A DNA stretch of 64,000 nucleotides. Source: Fibrobacter sp. UWR3. Its GTDB lineage: Bacteria > Fibrobacterota > Fibrobacteria > Fibrobacterales > Fibrobacteraceae. Below are positions 8,315 to 15,827 of this stretch, one piece after another. A program made the translations under genes and the position numbers. The DNA is taken from contig NZ_FRCW01000009.1 in assembly GCF_900143055.1 (NCBI RefSeq), positions 103,060 to 167,059 on the forward strand, in the 5' to 3' direction. The notes below the pieces were generated by a model, which saw only the letters and a list, made by a program, of their open reading frames with translations, was not told the DNA's origin and made no database searches. Every line of letters starts with the position of its first letter. The stretch's first letter is position 1.

Positions 8315-8400
8315 TGGATACGCTTGCGCCTTCGGCGCTGCGGTATGACGCGGGTTTGGCGTTAGTGGATACGCTTGTCGCTACGCGACTGCGGTGTGAC
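8315..8400. repeat. Pair of 35-bp repeats with exchanged stem sequences
   Basis: Copies at 8315-8349 and 8366-8400 share TGGATACGCTT at the left and TGCGGTRTGAC at the right. Between them the first has GCGCC-ttc-GGCGC and the second GTCGC-tac-GCGAC, so the stem is kept although its bases differ. The right end (TATGAC/TGTGAC) resembles the dispersed ...ATGAC palindromes. No coding potential is seen. Confidence 0.75.
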
Positions 8401-8408
8401 GAAGGTTC

Positions 8409-8580
8409 GCGAACCGAAGCCGTACAATAGTACGGCGAGATAGTTCACATGACGCCGTATGGCGAAGCTTATAAAGCTATATCAATAATTCGCCTAGAAG
8501 CGAGCCAGACAAAGAACGCGAACCGAAGCTGTATAAGAATACAGCGAGTGCGAGCGAGATGCAGTATGGCGAAGCTTATA
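8409..8580. repeat. Pair of ~65-bp repeats with covarying hairpins
   Basis: Copies at 8409-8473 and 8518-8580 both begin GCGAACCGAAGC and end GTATGGCGAAGCTTATA. The internal hairpin is GCCGTAC-aata-GTACGGC (8419-8436) in one and GCTGTAT-aaga-ATACAGC (8528-8545) in the other, a two-pair compensatory change. They occupy the space up to the stop codon of the convergent transporter gene at 8592. They could act as terminators or REP-like elements. Confidence 0.75.
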
Positions 8581-8591
8581 GACGAATTAGA

Positions 8592-10298
8592 CTAGGTAGA
8601 GAACTTCTTGTTGGTATGCGCCTCGACCACGTTCACCACGTAGTCGCCGAGCTTTTCGCAGTCGTTCACCACATCCATGTAGTGCACGCCCATCTGGTAG
8701 CTGTACTTTTGCGATTCGATATCGGCAATGTTTTTCTCCTTGAGGAGCTTGCGGTAATCGTTGATTTCGTTTTCCAGGTTCAGCGTGCGGTTCGCATCGG
8801 CCGATGCCAGATCGCTAATGACATCGATCATGTTCGTAAGCGCATTGTCGCACAGCTGCATGATGTGCTTGATATGGCCGTACTGCTCTTCGGTAAAGTC
8901 GTCGGTGCTCCTAAACTTGCGGTTGATGGCGCGGGCCATATTGTAGCAAGCGTCGCCGATACTTTCGATTTCAGAAATTTCGCGGAGCATCGACTGGATG
9001 TTCGTCTTACTTTCGGGGCTCAAGCGACCTTCGGAAACCTGGTTCAGGTACTTGGCAATCTCGATTTCCATATTGTCGCTGATGCCTTCGTACTTCTCGA
9101 TGCGGGCAAACAGCTTGACGAAGTCATTTTCGTCCTTCATCTCGAGCAGTTCGGGCACCATGCGGAACATCTTCTGCGTGCGGGTTGCAAACAAGTTAAT
9201 TTCCTTGCGGGCTTCGAAGAGCGAAAGTTCTGCGGTACTCATGAGGCCCGCACTGATAAACTTGACCTTGAAATCCTCGCCGTCTTCCTTTTCGCGGATA
9301 ATCTTGCAGATGATTTTTTCCATCGGCTTGATGAACCAGATGAGGATAAGCACGTTGCAGAGGTTGAATGCCGTATGGAATGCCGAAAGCGCGTAAGTGA
9401 CACGGACGCTTGCCTGGGCAACTTCTTCTTCGGTATGCGGCACGAACGTCGGGTCAAACCCTACGATGCTGCAAACCATGTTCACGAACGGGCGGAACAC
9501 AATCAACACCCACACCACGCCGAACACGTTGAAGAGCATGTGCGCCAAGGCCGCGCGCCTCGCCTGCGTACTTGCCGAAAGTGCCGCGAGGTTCGATGTC
9601 ACCGTGGTACCGATGTTTTCGCCCATCACGAGCGCAATGCCCTGGTAAATCGGGAGCACGCCGCTACTGCAGAGCAAGAGCGTAATCGCCATGATGGCCG
9701 CAGACGACTGCACGCACATGGTAAGGATGCTACCCAGCAACAGGAAGAGGAGCGTGCTGAAGATGCCCCAACCGCCGGTCGTCGTAAAGAAGTTGATGAC
9801 GGCCTGGTTGTGGGCCAAGTCCATCGCCACCGCATTTTCGCGCAGCGTAGTAAGGCCGAGGAACATGAACGCGAAACCGAACACGAATTCGCCGATACTC
9901 TTGGTCGAGTTCTTCTTGGTGTATGAAAGGATGATGCCGAGGGCGAAGAAGGGCCACACCACCGAGCTCATGTTGAACTGGAACCCGAATATGGACATGA
10001 GCCACGCCGTGGCCGTGGTACCGATGTTCGCGCCCATAATAACAGGAATGGCCTGACTCAATGTGAGCAGGCCAGCATTAACGAAGCTTACGGTAAGAAC
10101 GGTCGTAGCGGTAGAAGACTGCACCGAGGCCGTAACGAACGTGCCTGTGAGGAGGCCTCCGATACGGTGCTTGGTCATGGTGCCAAGAACTGCGCGGAGG
10201 TGCCCGCCGGTGAGTTTCTGCAAGCCTTCGCTCATCGTCTTCATGCCGAACATGAGCAGCGCAAGGCAACCAATCATTTTGAGAATCATAAGTGTCAT
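8592..10298 (-). CDS. Na+/phosphate cotransporter (NptA/PNaS family) with PhoU-like C-terminus
   Basis: The 568-residue membrane protein carries the duplicated PNaS core. The repeats are marked by TASVQSSTATTVLTVSFVNAG near residue 57 and CVQSSAAIMAITLLLCSSG near 200; each QSS is part of the Na/Pi binding site. GANIGTT and GENIGTT follow each repeat. After about residue 350 the protein becomes helical and charged (ELLEMKDENDFVKLFARIEKYEG..., IESIGDACYNMARAINRKF), like PhoU, and probably faces the cytoplasm as a regulator. It should import phosphate with sodium. AGGA lies 8 nt before the ATG. It is monocistronic, with a -10 box about 95 nt upstream. Confidence 0.92.
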   Translation of the reverse strand: MTLMILKMIGCLALLMFGMKTMSEGLQKLTGGHLRAVLGTMTKHRIGGLLTGTFVTASVQSSTATTVLTVSFVNAGLLTLSQAIPVIMGANIGTTATAWLMSIFGFQFNMSSVVWPFFALGIILSYTKKNSTKSIGEFVFGFAFMFLGLTTLRENAVAMDLAHNQAVINFFTTTGGWGIFSTLLFLLLGSILTMCVQSSAAIMAITLLLCSSGVLPIYQGIALVMGENIGTTVTSNLAALSASTQARRAALAHMLFNVFGVVWVLIVFRPFVNMVCSIVGFDPTFVPHTEEEVAQASVRVTYALSAFHTAFNLCNVLILIWFIKPMEKIICKIIREKEDGEDFKVKFISAGLMSTAELSLFEARKEINLFATRTQKMFRMVPELLEMKDENDFVKLFARIEKYEGISDNMEIEIAKYLNQVSEGRLSPESKTNIQSMLREISEIESIGDACYNMARAINRKFRSTDDFTEEQYGHIKHIMQLCDNALTNMIDVISDLASADANRTLNLENEINDYRKLLKEKNIADIESQKYSYQMGVHYMDVVNDCEKLGDYVVNVVEAHTNKKFST

Positions 10299-10393
10299 AG
10301 GACATTCCTACGGAACACCACTACCGGATCATCGTCGCTGCCTTTCAGCTAGTTCGGGCTCATGGCGGTAAATTGTTTATTTTAGAGCTGGCG

Positions 10394-10401
10394 TAAATAT
10401 A
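10394..10401 (-). promoter_or_regulatory. Promoter box of the Na/Pi cotransporter gene
   Basis: TATATTTA on the minus strand, preceded by a T-run, about 95 nt before the ATG at 10298. This gene therefore has a normal leader, unlike the leaderless class. The 188-nt gap to ispF shows nothing else. Confidence 0.5.
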
Positions 10402-10486
10402 GAAAAAATATGACCGATTCCAAATAGTAAAAATTTCCCAGTCGCATTGGACCGGGGGATGATAACCATGAAAGCTACCGAAATAA

Positions 10487-10972
10487 CTACAGACTTCTTA
10501 CCATCGCGATAGCCTGGCTCGCAATGCCCTCGCCCCTGCCCGTAAACCCGAGCTTTTCGGTCGTGGTGCCCTTGATGCCGACCTGTTTTACGTCGATTCC
10601 GAGCACGCGGGCGATGTTTGCCTTCATGGCGTCCTTGTGCGGGTTCACCTTCGGGCGTTCGCACATCACGATGCTGTCGATGTTGATAATCTCGTAGCCG
10701 GCCTTCTTGACTTCCTCGCCCACCTTGCGCAACAGTTCCAGGCTGTCGGCGCCCTTGAACGCGGGGTCCGTATCCGGGAAGTACGTGCCGATATCGCCGA
10801 GACCTGCGGCCCCGAGCAGGGCATCGCTTATCGCATGCAGCAACACGTCGGCATCGCTATGGCCCAAGAGGCCCTTCTCGTACGGGATATCCACCCCGCC
10901 GATAATGCACTTGCGGCCTTCCACCAATTTGTGAACGTCAAAACCAATTCCAGAGCGATAAATCTTGTCCAT
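10487..10972 (-). CDS. ispF: 2-C-methyl-D-erythritol 2,4-cyclodiphosphate synthase
   Basis: At 161 residues this is a full-length IspF, the cytoplasmic trimer that cyclises CDP-ME 2-phosphate to MEcPP in the MEP isoprenoid pathway. The metal-site motif GIGFDVHKL (D10, H12) opens the protein, [19 protein letters not shown] supplies the third ligand, [11 protein letters not shown] follows, and [17 protein letters not shown] near the C-terminus is the conserved cytidine-binding region. The start is unambiguous ([14 protein letters not shown]). It is 65 nt downstream of the zinc-ribbon gene on the same strand, with a palindrome between them. Confidence 0.97.
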   Translation of the reverse strand: MDKIYRSGIGFDVHKLVEGRKCIIGGVDIPYEKGLLGHSDADVLLHAISDALLGAAGLGDIGTYFPDTDPAFKGADSLELLRKVGEEVKKAGYEIINIDSIVMCERPKVNPHKDAMKANIARVLGIDVKQVGIKGTTTEKLGFTGRGEGIASQAIAMVRSL

Positions 10973-10987
10973 AATTATACCTACATT

Positions 10988-11013
10988 GTCATCCCCGGCT
11001 CCGACCGGGGATC
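10988..11013. repeat. Dispersed palindrome GTCATCCCCGG...CCGGGGATC
   Basis: A 26-bp palindrome with arms ATCCCCGG / CCGGGGAT between the zinc-ribbon gene and ispF. It is the same family as the copy at 42945-42969. It may reduce read-through into ispF. Confidence 0.75.
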
Positions 11014-11037
11014 TCCTTTCCTATAAAATAAAAAAAT

Positions 11038-11616
11038 TCAGCCTATCCCAAAGTAAAGTTTCTCCATCGTTTCGGCAACTTCGGGGAAATCGTATTCGTC
11101 GACGAAGAAAATTCCCTCGTTCATGCGGAAAATAAGGACTCGACGGCCAGCCCACCTGATTCTCCTTTTCTGCATATCCGCCTTGTCGAACGGGAGGGTA
11201 ACCCTATCATAGCAGCCGTACAGCACGAATTCATCCTTGTGGCATTCTATTTTTCGCACGACATTTGCAGAATAAAAGGCATCCCAGAAAATCATTACGG
11301 CACCAACAAAGAAGGATACAGACAAGGTAACGCCACGCGAATCAAACGCATCCCAGATGATGAATCCAAAAGAAATAGAAATCAGTATGCAGATTATTGC
11401 AACGATGTGCCGGAAAATAATCTTTAATTTCCCGGCATGTTTCCTCTTGCTGTTATACGTAAAGTATACTTCCTTTTCCTCGGCATTTTCAATTTGAGAA
11501 CCGGAAGGTTCCGCCCCCTCATCAGGCTTCTCTTTTTCTACAGGCTTCGCAGCCCCGCACCACGGGCACTGCGGCTCGTAGTAGTTATACCTTTCTCCAC
11601 ATTCCGGACAAATCAT
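11038..11616 (-). CDS. Zinc-ribbon membrane protein of unknown function
   Basis: The 192-residue protein opens with a zinc ribbon (MICPECGERYNYYEPQCPWCG; two CxxC pairs), followed by a Glu/Lys/Pro linker. Two membrane segments span about residues 68-88 and 97-115, and a soluble C-terminal domain resembles a bacterial PH-like or DUF fold (KIECHKDEFVLYGCYDRVTLPFDKADM). I do not recognise a named family for the whole. It lies 18 nt downstream of a FISUMP lipoprotein gene and is probably co-transcribed. A near-copy of its first ~60 codons sits at the equivalent place after the second FISUMP gene, where it is broken. Confidence 0.75.
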   Translation of the reverse strand: MICPECGERYNYYEPQCPWCGAAKPVEKEKPDEGAEPSGSQIENAEEKEVYFTYNSKRKHAGKLKIIFRHIVAIICILISISFGFIIWDAFDSRGVTLSVSFFVGAVMIFWDAFYSANVVRKIECHKDEFVLYGCYDRVTLPFDKADMQKRRIRWAGRRVLIFRMNEGIFFVDEYDFPEVAETMEKLYFGIG

Positions 11617-11667
11617 CTACTGCTCCCTAGCCCGCTAGTCCTTCACGCAGCGCACGGAATACGAGCG
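11456..11667. repeat. ~212-bp direct repeat, copy 1
   Basis: This stretch recurs at 15616-15827 with a constant 4160-bp offset and few differences. It covers the first ~55 codons of the zinc-ribbon gene, the 18-nt spacer and the last ~10 codons of the FISUMP gene. It is the footprint of a tandem duplication and could recombine. Confidence 0.88.
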
Positions 11668-14600
11668 TCCCTTCATGGTACTTCGGATAATTTCTGGCGA
11701 GTCGTAATTGTAATAGAAATTAATGCCATAAAAGATTGCCACACTAGAGCCGCTTCCCGAAGCGTCCGATGTCACAAAATACGCATTTTCTTTTGTAGTC
11801 CACGTCACCGGAGCTGCCGAGAAGCCAAACATATCATCGAAGTTCGGCCTAGTCAGCCAATCGGTTTCTGCCTTAAGTCCAACGCCAAACGCCCCGTCAT
11901 TCTTGTATGTCGCATAGCGCGCAAGTTCGTGCCACTCTTCAAGAGACGGGATATGCCAACCCGCAGGGCAAATCCCCTGCACCGGGGCACACGTTTGCGA
12001 AACAACTTCGTCCTTGGTTCCGTGCACTAGGTTCATTGCCGCATACCAGTAATACAGACGCCCCGTAGCCTCGCAGGAATCAACGTCGTCCGAGCACCCC
12101 GTAAGGCCAATCATGTTCGGGGCTGCGAGCGTGTCGTAGTAGTTCATGTTTTCTGCCATCCACACCTGCTTGCCGATAGTCGTCACGCGGTAGCGGCGGC
12201 CGTCACGCGGGTCGGTAATATAGCCACCTTGCTCTTTGACCGGAGTTCCCCTTGCCGCTAGTTGTTCATCAGAACATTTTTCCCATTGCACATAGCGCGT
12301 CGGGTCATTACGTTTATCCTCAATCTTGCCAAAGAAATTATAGTGCGGATACGAAACTCTTTGGTAGGCAAGGACAGAATCCGCATTGTAGTCACAAATA
12401 ACATCGACATCCTTGCCCATTATTTTCTCGTACCCAACTTTTCCCAAATCCTCAATGTCATCGCAGCCATCCGTCACTTTTTTTGCGAATTCTTCAATAA
12501 GCATTTCTATAAGCGAATCTTTCTGTATGCGGGTAAGTACGTACACACCACCGTTCTCCTTGCAGTAGAAATAATAGCCATAGGCATCCTGTCGATACTC
12601 CAGCGTATCGGGATTTGCGCTACAAGCCTCCAGGTTCGATTCACCGGCAAGGCTAGCGTAGTAATCCGCCTGTCTTTCATTTATCTCCACAAATACATAC
12701 TTTCCGTCATGCTTTTCGCAATGGAAATAATCGCCATACAAGGAATCACGCACAAAAGAAAGCGTATCCGTATTCGCATCGCATGTATACCTCGCATTCA
12801 CATCAGCAAGCCCTTCCAAGTCCCGGCGCTTCCCGTAACCCAGCGCTTCGTACTGGTACTTCCCGTCAATAAATGCACAGTGGAAATACGTATTCCAGTC
12901 CTTATGGCGCGTCTTCTCGAAATAAGGATGTACAAAAAGTTCGAACGTGTCGGACTCCGCGGTACACTCCGGCAAAGTCTTTAAATACTGCTCGTTCAAA
13001 TATTTTTCGGCATGGTCGTAATCCGAGTCGTAGAACTTGAGAATAGTGTTCCTGATTTCGCAATGGTAGTAACGGTTTGTGGTCGTATCGACGATGTACT
13101 TTACCGTGTCCGCCAACGATTTACAGGGCGGCATCGAAGCGATAAACGCAAGCGAATCCGCAACGCGCTTTGTCGTCTTTTCAAACGTATAGATGCCGTT
13201 CCACTTTTTTCTTTTGTCGGTACAGATGTAATATATGGAATCGTACATGACAACGCGAAGCGAATCCGTCGCCTTATCGCAAGGGCGCTGTTCCGAAAGG
13301 AACCGGAGAGTATCGTTCACGGGCGTCCAGGAATCAAACGTACATACGAACTCGGACGAATCCGGCAACATCTTCCGTTTCCAGATATCACCGCTAGTGC
13401 AATTTCCCAACATAAAACTCAGCGTATCCGTTCCGTCATTCCTCCAGCCTCTATTATAGGCGACACATACATAGATGGTATCGCCGAATTTTTTTCTCAG
13501 TCTGGTGGAGCCCCTCGGGGCCTCATTCTCAATCAAGGCGTTGCTACATACTCCTAGTTCATTATCAAGGACCTCCCCCCATGTAGCCTTGACCCACGTG
13601 CTCAGGACTCTAGTCGAATCGTACTGTGTCTTGTGCTTGCAGACATAGAACACCGAGTCCCCATCCGAAACGAAATTCTCCGTACTGATTGCGGTGCAAG
13701 GCCCATACAGAAGTTCTTCGGGAGCAAAAGGCCGGTGGAAAAAATCCCCATTCCCGCGCTTGTCGCAAAGAAGGGAATCTCCATCCAGTTTCGATTTGCC
13801 GTTCTTTACATACGAGACTTTTTCGCCCGCCGTCACGCACGATTCCAGGCCATAGGCGTTTTCTACAAAGCGCTCTATAAGCCTCCAACTGAATTTATAT
13901 CCCGACCACTCTGGATTCAGGTCGTACATGCGCATACGCATGTTTTGCCAGTTTTTCACGACATAATCCGCAAACTCGACAAGGGCAAGCGAATCCTCGT
14001 AGACTCCATCCGCCAAATCCAGCCGGAAATCCTCGATGTTTTCTACAAAAGAGGAATCCGTATAATTCCGCATGAACAGCGCAAGCAACGAACCGGTTTC
14101 GTCGTAGGCCCTTCCGACAGATTCCGCGGGCAGGGATTCCTGCTTGAACCCGAAATTTTCGATAAATCGCCGCATGGCGAGTTTCTTCGCGACACTGAAC
14201 GGATAACCCTCGCCCACAAGCGCCTCGACAAGCGGGACTTCCAGGTGGGTCATCAGGTTCACGTTCGGTTCGGCGATATTCGAAATGTCGCTAACCGCCT
14301 CCAGCGTAAGCGGAACTGCTGTCGAATCCAGGAATTTCCACTTTCCCTTCACGCGGACCTTCACATAGGGAAACCTATAATCGCGCGTGGGCATCTTGAA
14401 AGAGATTTCCCTTCCTGTATTGAGGGTTCCCGTAGCGGAATCGTAGGGCGCAAGCGAACTGTCCAGCTGGATAATCCGAATTTTCTCGGGAACGAAGGCG
14501 CCGGTATTAGCACTAGAGGGGAACGTTATTTTCCCTTGTAAAAGGCGTGTCTTCAGCGGATATTCCCCCGAAAGGTCATGCTCCGAGATTGTCGTGTAAT

Positions 14601-14748
14601 CCGTTTCCGCATTCTCGTAGTACGTATCTTCGTAATAGCAGCCGCCGGCAACGAGTGCAAAAAGCAAAAGCATACCGGCAACTATATGCACCGAGCCTTT
14701 CGCCAAACGGGAGGGGCGACCCGAAATCATCCACAGAAACCGTAACAT
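11635..14748 (-). CDS. Giant FISUMP lipoprotein (copy 1)
   Basis: A 1037-residue predicted lipoprotein: signal peptide with lipobox LVAGGC, then an N-terminal domain (about 60-270) shared with the 15795-18719 protein. A long middle region is built of ~45-60 residue units, each with paired cysteines and an aromatic core (pattern C...TDTL.Y..D....YYHC....GKY). The last ~190 residues are a FISUMP domain (ITDPRDGRRYRVTTIGKQVWMAENMNYYD ... CPAGWHIPSLEEW ... YSVRCVKD). It should sit on the cell surface or in the periplasm; FISUMP has no proven activity. GAGAGGG lies 7 nt before the chosen ATG at 14748; alternatives are 14769 and an ATGA-coupled 14730. Confidence 0.85.
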   Translation of the reverse strand: MLRFLWMISGRPSRLAKGSVHIVAGMLLLFALVAGGCYYEDTYYENAETDYTTISEHDLSGEYPLKTRLLQGKITFPSSANTGAFVPEKIRIIQLDSSLAPYDSATGTLNTGREISFKMPTRDYRFPYVKVRVKGKWKFLDSTAVPLTLEAVSDISNIAEPNVNLMTHLEVPLVEALVGEGYPFSVAKKLAMRRFIENFGFKQESLPAESVGRAYDETGSLLALFMRNYTDSSFVENIEDFRLDLADGVYEDSLALVEFADYVVKNWQNMRMRMYDLNPEWSGYKFSWRLIERFVENAYGLESCVTAGEKVSYVKNGKSKLDGDSLLCDKRGNGDFFHRPFAPEELLYGPCTAISTENFVSDGDSVFYVCKHKTQYDSTRVLSTWVKATWGEVLDNELGVCSNALIENEAPRGSTRLRKKFGDTIYVCVAYNRGWRNDGTDTLSFMLGNCTSGDIWKRKMLPDSSEFVCTFDSWTPVNDTLRFLSEQRPCDKATDSLRVVMYDSIYYICTDKRKKWNGIYTFEKTTKRVADSLAFIASMPPCKSLADTVKYIVDTTTNRYYHCEIRNTILKFYDSDYDHAEKYLNEQYLKTLPECTAESDTFELFVHPYFEKTRHKDWNTYFHCAFIDGKYQYEALGYGKRRDLEGLADVNARYTCDANTDTLSFVRDSLYGDYFHCEKHDGKYVFVEINERQADYYASLAGESNLEACSANPDTLEYRQDAYGYYFYCKENGGVYVLTRIQKDSLIEMLIEEFAKKVTDGCDDIEDLGKVGYEKIMGKDVDVICDYNADSVLAYQRVSYPHYNFFGKIEDKRNDPTRYVQWEKCSDEQLAARGTPVKEQGGYITDPRDGRRYRVTTIGKQVWMAENMNYYDTLAAPNMIGLTGCSDDVDSCEATGRLYYWYAAMNLVHGTKDEVVSQTCAPVQGICPAGWHIPSLEEWHELARYATYKNDGAFGVGLKAETDWLTRPNFDDMFGFSAAPVTWTTKENAYFVTSDASGSGSSVAIFYGINFYYNYDSPEIIRSTMKGRSYSVRCVKD

Positions 14749-15401
14749 ATCGCATCCCTCTCGAGACAAGTTTCCGAGCCCCTCTGCACATCCATGTCAA
14801 GTTTTATTTCGTCGTCATCCACAACTACATGAAAAAAATATTCCTTCGTCACGTCGCAATCGTATCCGTGTTCCCGCACATAGAATTTTTCCTTGGGTTC
14901 GGATATTTCGAATTTATCCTTCTTTATCAGCCTGGTATAGGAATAGTCTTCGTTGTGAACGACAACCTGTTCGGCGTTCTTGCATCCATAATCGGTACAG
15001 CCGTAAATATCCACGAAAAGAGATTGTCCAATTCCGCGTGCATACCAGTCGTATTGATCGCTTGTGTTCTTGTACTGCAGGCCAAGCTTTATAGACAGCG
15101 CCTCGGCCGAATTCTCAAAACTAGCGGTCACGGAGATAATCTGGATTGTAGAATCCTTGGCCGGGAGTTTCTTTATCTTTTTAGACGAAGGCTTGTATCC
15201 ATTAAAATTGAAGGCCGAGATGCTATCGGATTCGGCAAAGGCGATAATGGCAGAATCGGCACCAGGCCAATAGGCCGAATCGAAAGTCACCCTGTCCAAT
15301 TTATCCGTAGTGCTGTAGTAATCATACGCAGACCCACACCCTTCAAGAACAAGGGCAAAAAGCACCAGGCACAAACAGGGTATTATCTCCATTCTTTTCA
15401 T
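14727..15401 (-). CDS. Lipoprotein of unknown function upstream of FISUMP copy 1
   Basis: This 224-residue protein has a lipoprotein signal (IIPCLCLVLFALVLEGCGS) with cysteine at residue 22. The mature part is mostly beta with many aspartates and several late cysteines (IYGCTDYGCKN, YDCDVTKEYFF, GSETC, ICYGFCG). I recognise no domain. Its stop overlaps the start region of the FISUMP gene, so the two are probably co-expressed. A TATATTAT box ends 5 nt before the ATG. No equivalent is seen upstream of FISUMP copy 2, so this gene was either gained or lost on one side of the duplication. Confidence 0.78.
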   Translation of the reverse strand: MKRMEIIPCLCLVLFALVLEGCGSAYDYYSTTDKLDRVTFDSAYWPGADSAIIAFAESDSISAFNFNGYKPSSKKIKKLPAKDSTIQIISVTASFENSAEALSIKLGLQYKNTSDQYDWYARGIGQSLFVDIYGCTDYGCKNAEQVVVHNEDYSYTRLIKKDKFEISEPKEKFYVREHGYDCDVTKEYFFHVVVDDDEIKLDMDVQRGSETCLERDAICYGFCG

Positions 15402-15406
15402 CGCCT

Positions 15407-15414
15407 ATAATATA
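15407..15414 (-). promoter_or_regulatory. -10-like box abutting the 15401 lipoprotein start
   Basis: TATATTAT on the minus strand, then AGGCG and the ATG at 15401. The same 5-nt spacing is seen at FISUMP copy 2. Confidence 0.45.
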
Positions 15415-15432
15415 AATTCGTCACGAGTGTTT

Positions 15433-15776
15433 TCAAAACTCTCGGGTAGTTTTTCCGACGAAATAGCACAGCAGGGAGACAAAAAGCCCCATTCTGAACC
15501 TCTTTTTTAGTATATCCGTCTTGCCATACGGAAGGACTGCCGAGTCATTGAGCCTATACAACACAAAATCGTCCTTGCGACATTTTATTTCCCGTCACGT
15601 TTCTTGCGGGCCTTGTACGTAAAGAATACTTCCTTCTCCGGGGCATTTTCTATTTGAGAACCGGAAGGTTCTGCCCCCTCGTCAGGCTTCTCTTTTTCTA
15701 CCGGCTTTGCAGCCCCGCACCACGGGCACTGCGGCTCGTAGTAGTTATACCTTTCTCCACATTCCGGACAAATCAT
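15433..15776 (-). pseudogene. Broken second copy of the zinc-ribbon membrane protein
   Basis: The first 63 codons nearly match the 11038-11616 gene (MICPECGERYNYYEPQCPWC, then the same linker) and end in a stop after KKRDGK. Directly beyond, in a shifted frame, the sequence reads IKCRKDDFVLYRLND...LPYGKTDILKKR, the counterpart of the intact copy's C-terminal domain, and runs to a TGA at 15433. Both membrane segments are missing. A deletion of roughly 55-60 codons that also shifted the frame explains this. The remaining 63-residue zinc-ribbon peptide could still be made. Confidence 0.85.
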
Positions 15777-15827
15777 CTACTGCTCCCTAGCCCGCTAGTC
15801 CTTCACGCAGCGCACGGAATACGAGCG
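15616..15827. repeat. ~212-bp direct repeat, copy 2
   Basis: Counterpart of 11456-11667. The spacer between the FISUMP stop and the zinc-ribbon start (15777-15794) is identical in both copies. Identity stops just inside the FISUMP C-terminus. Confidence 0.88.

Noticed and set aside
8559..9926. 455-codon plus-strand frame opposite the Na/Pi cotransporter
   Set aside because: Same composition artefact; the minus-strand protein has complete family motifs.
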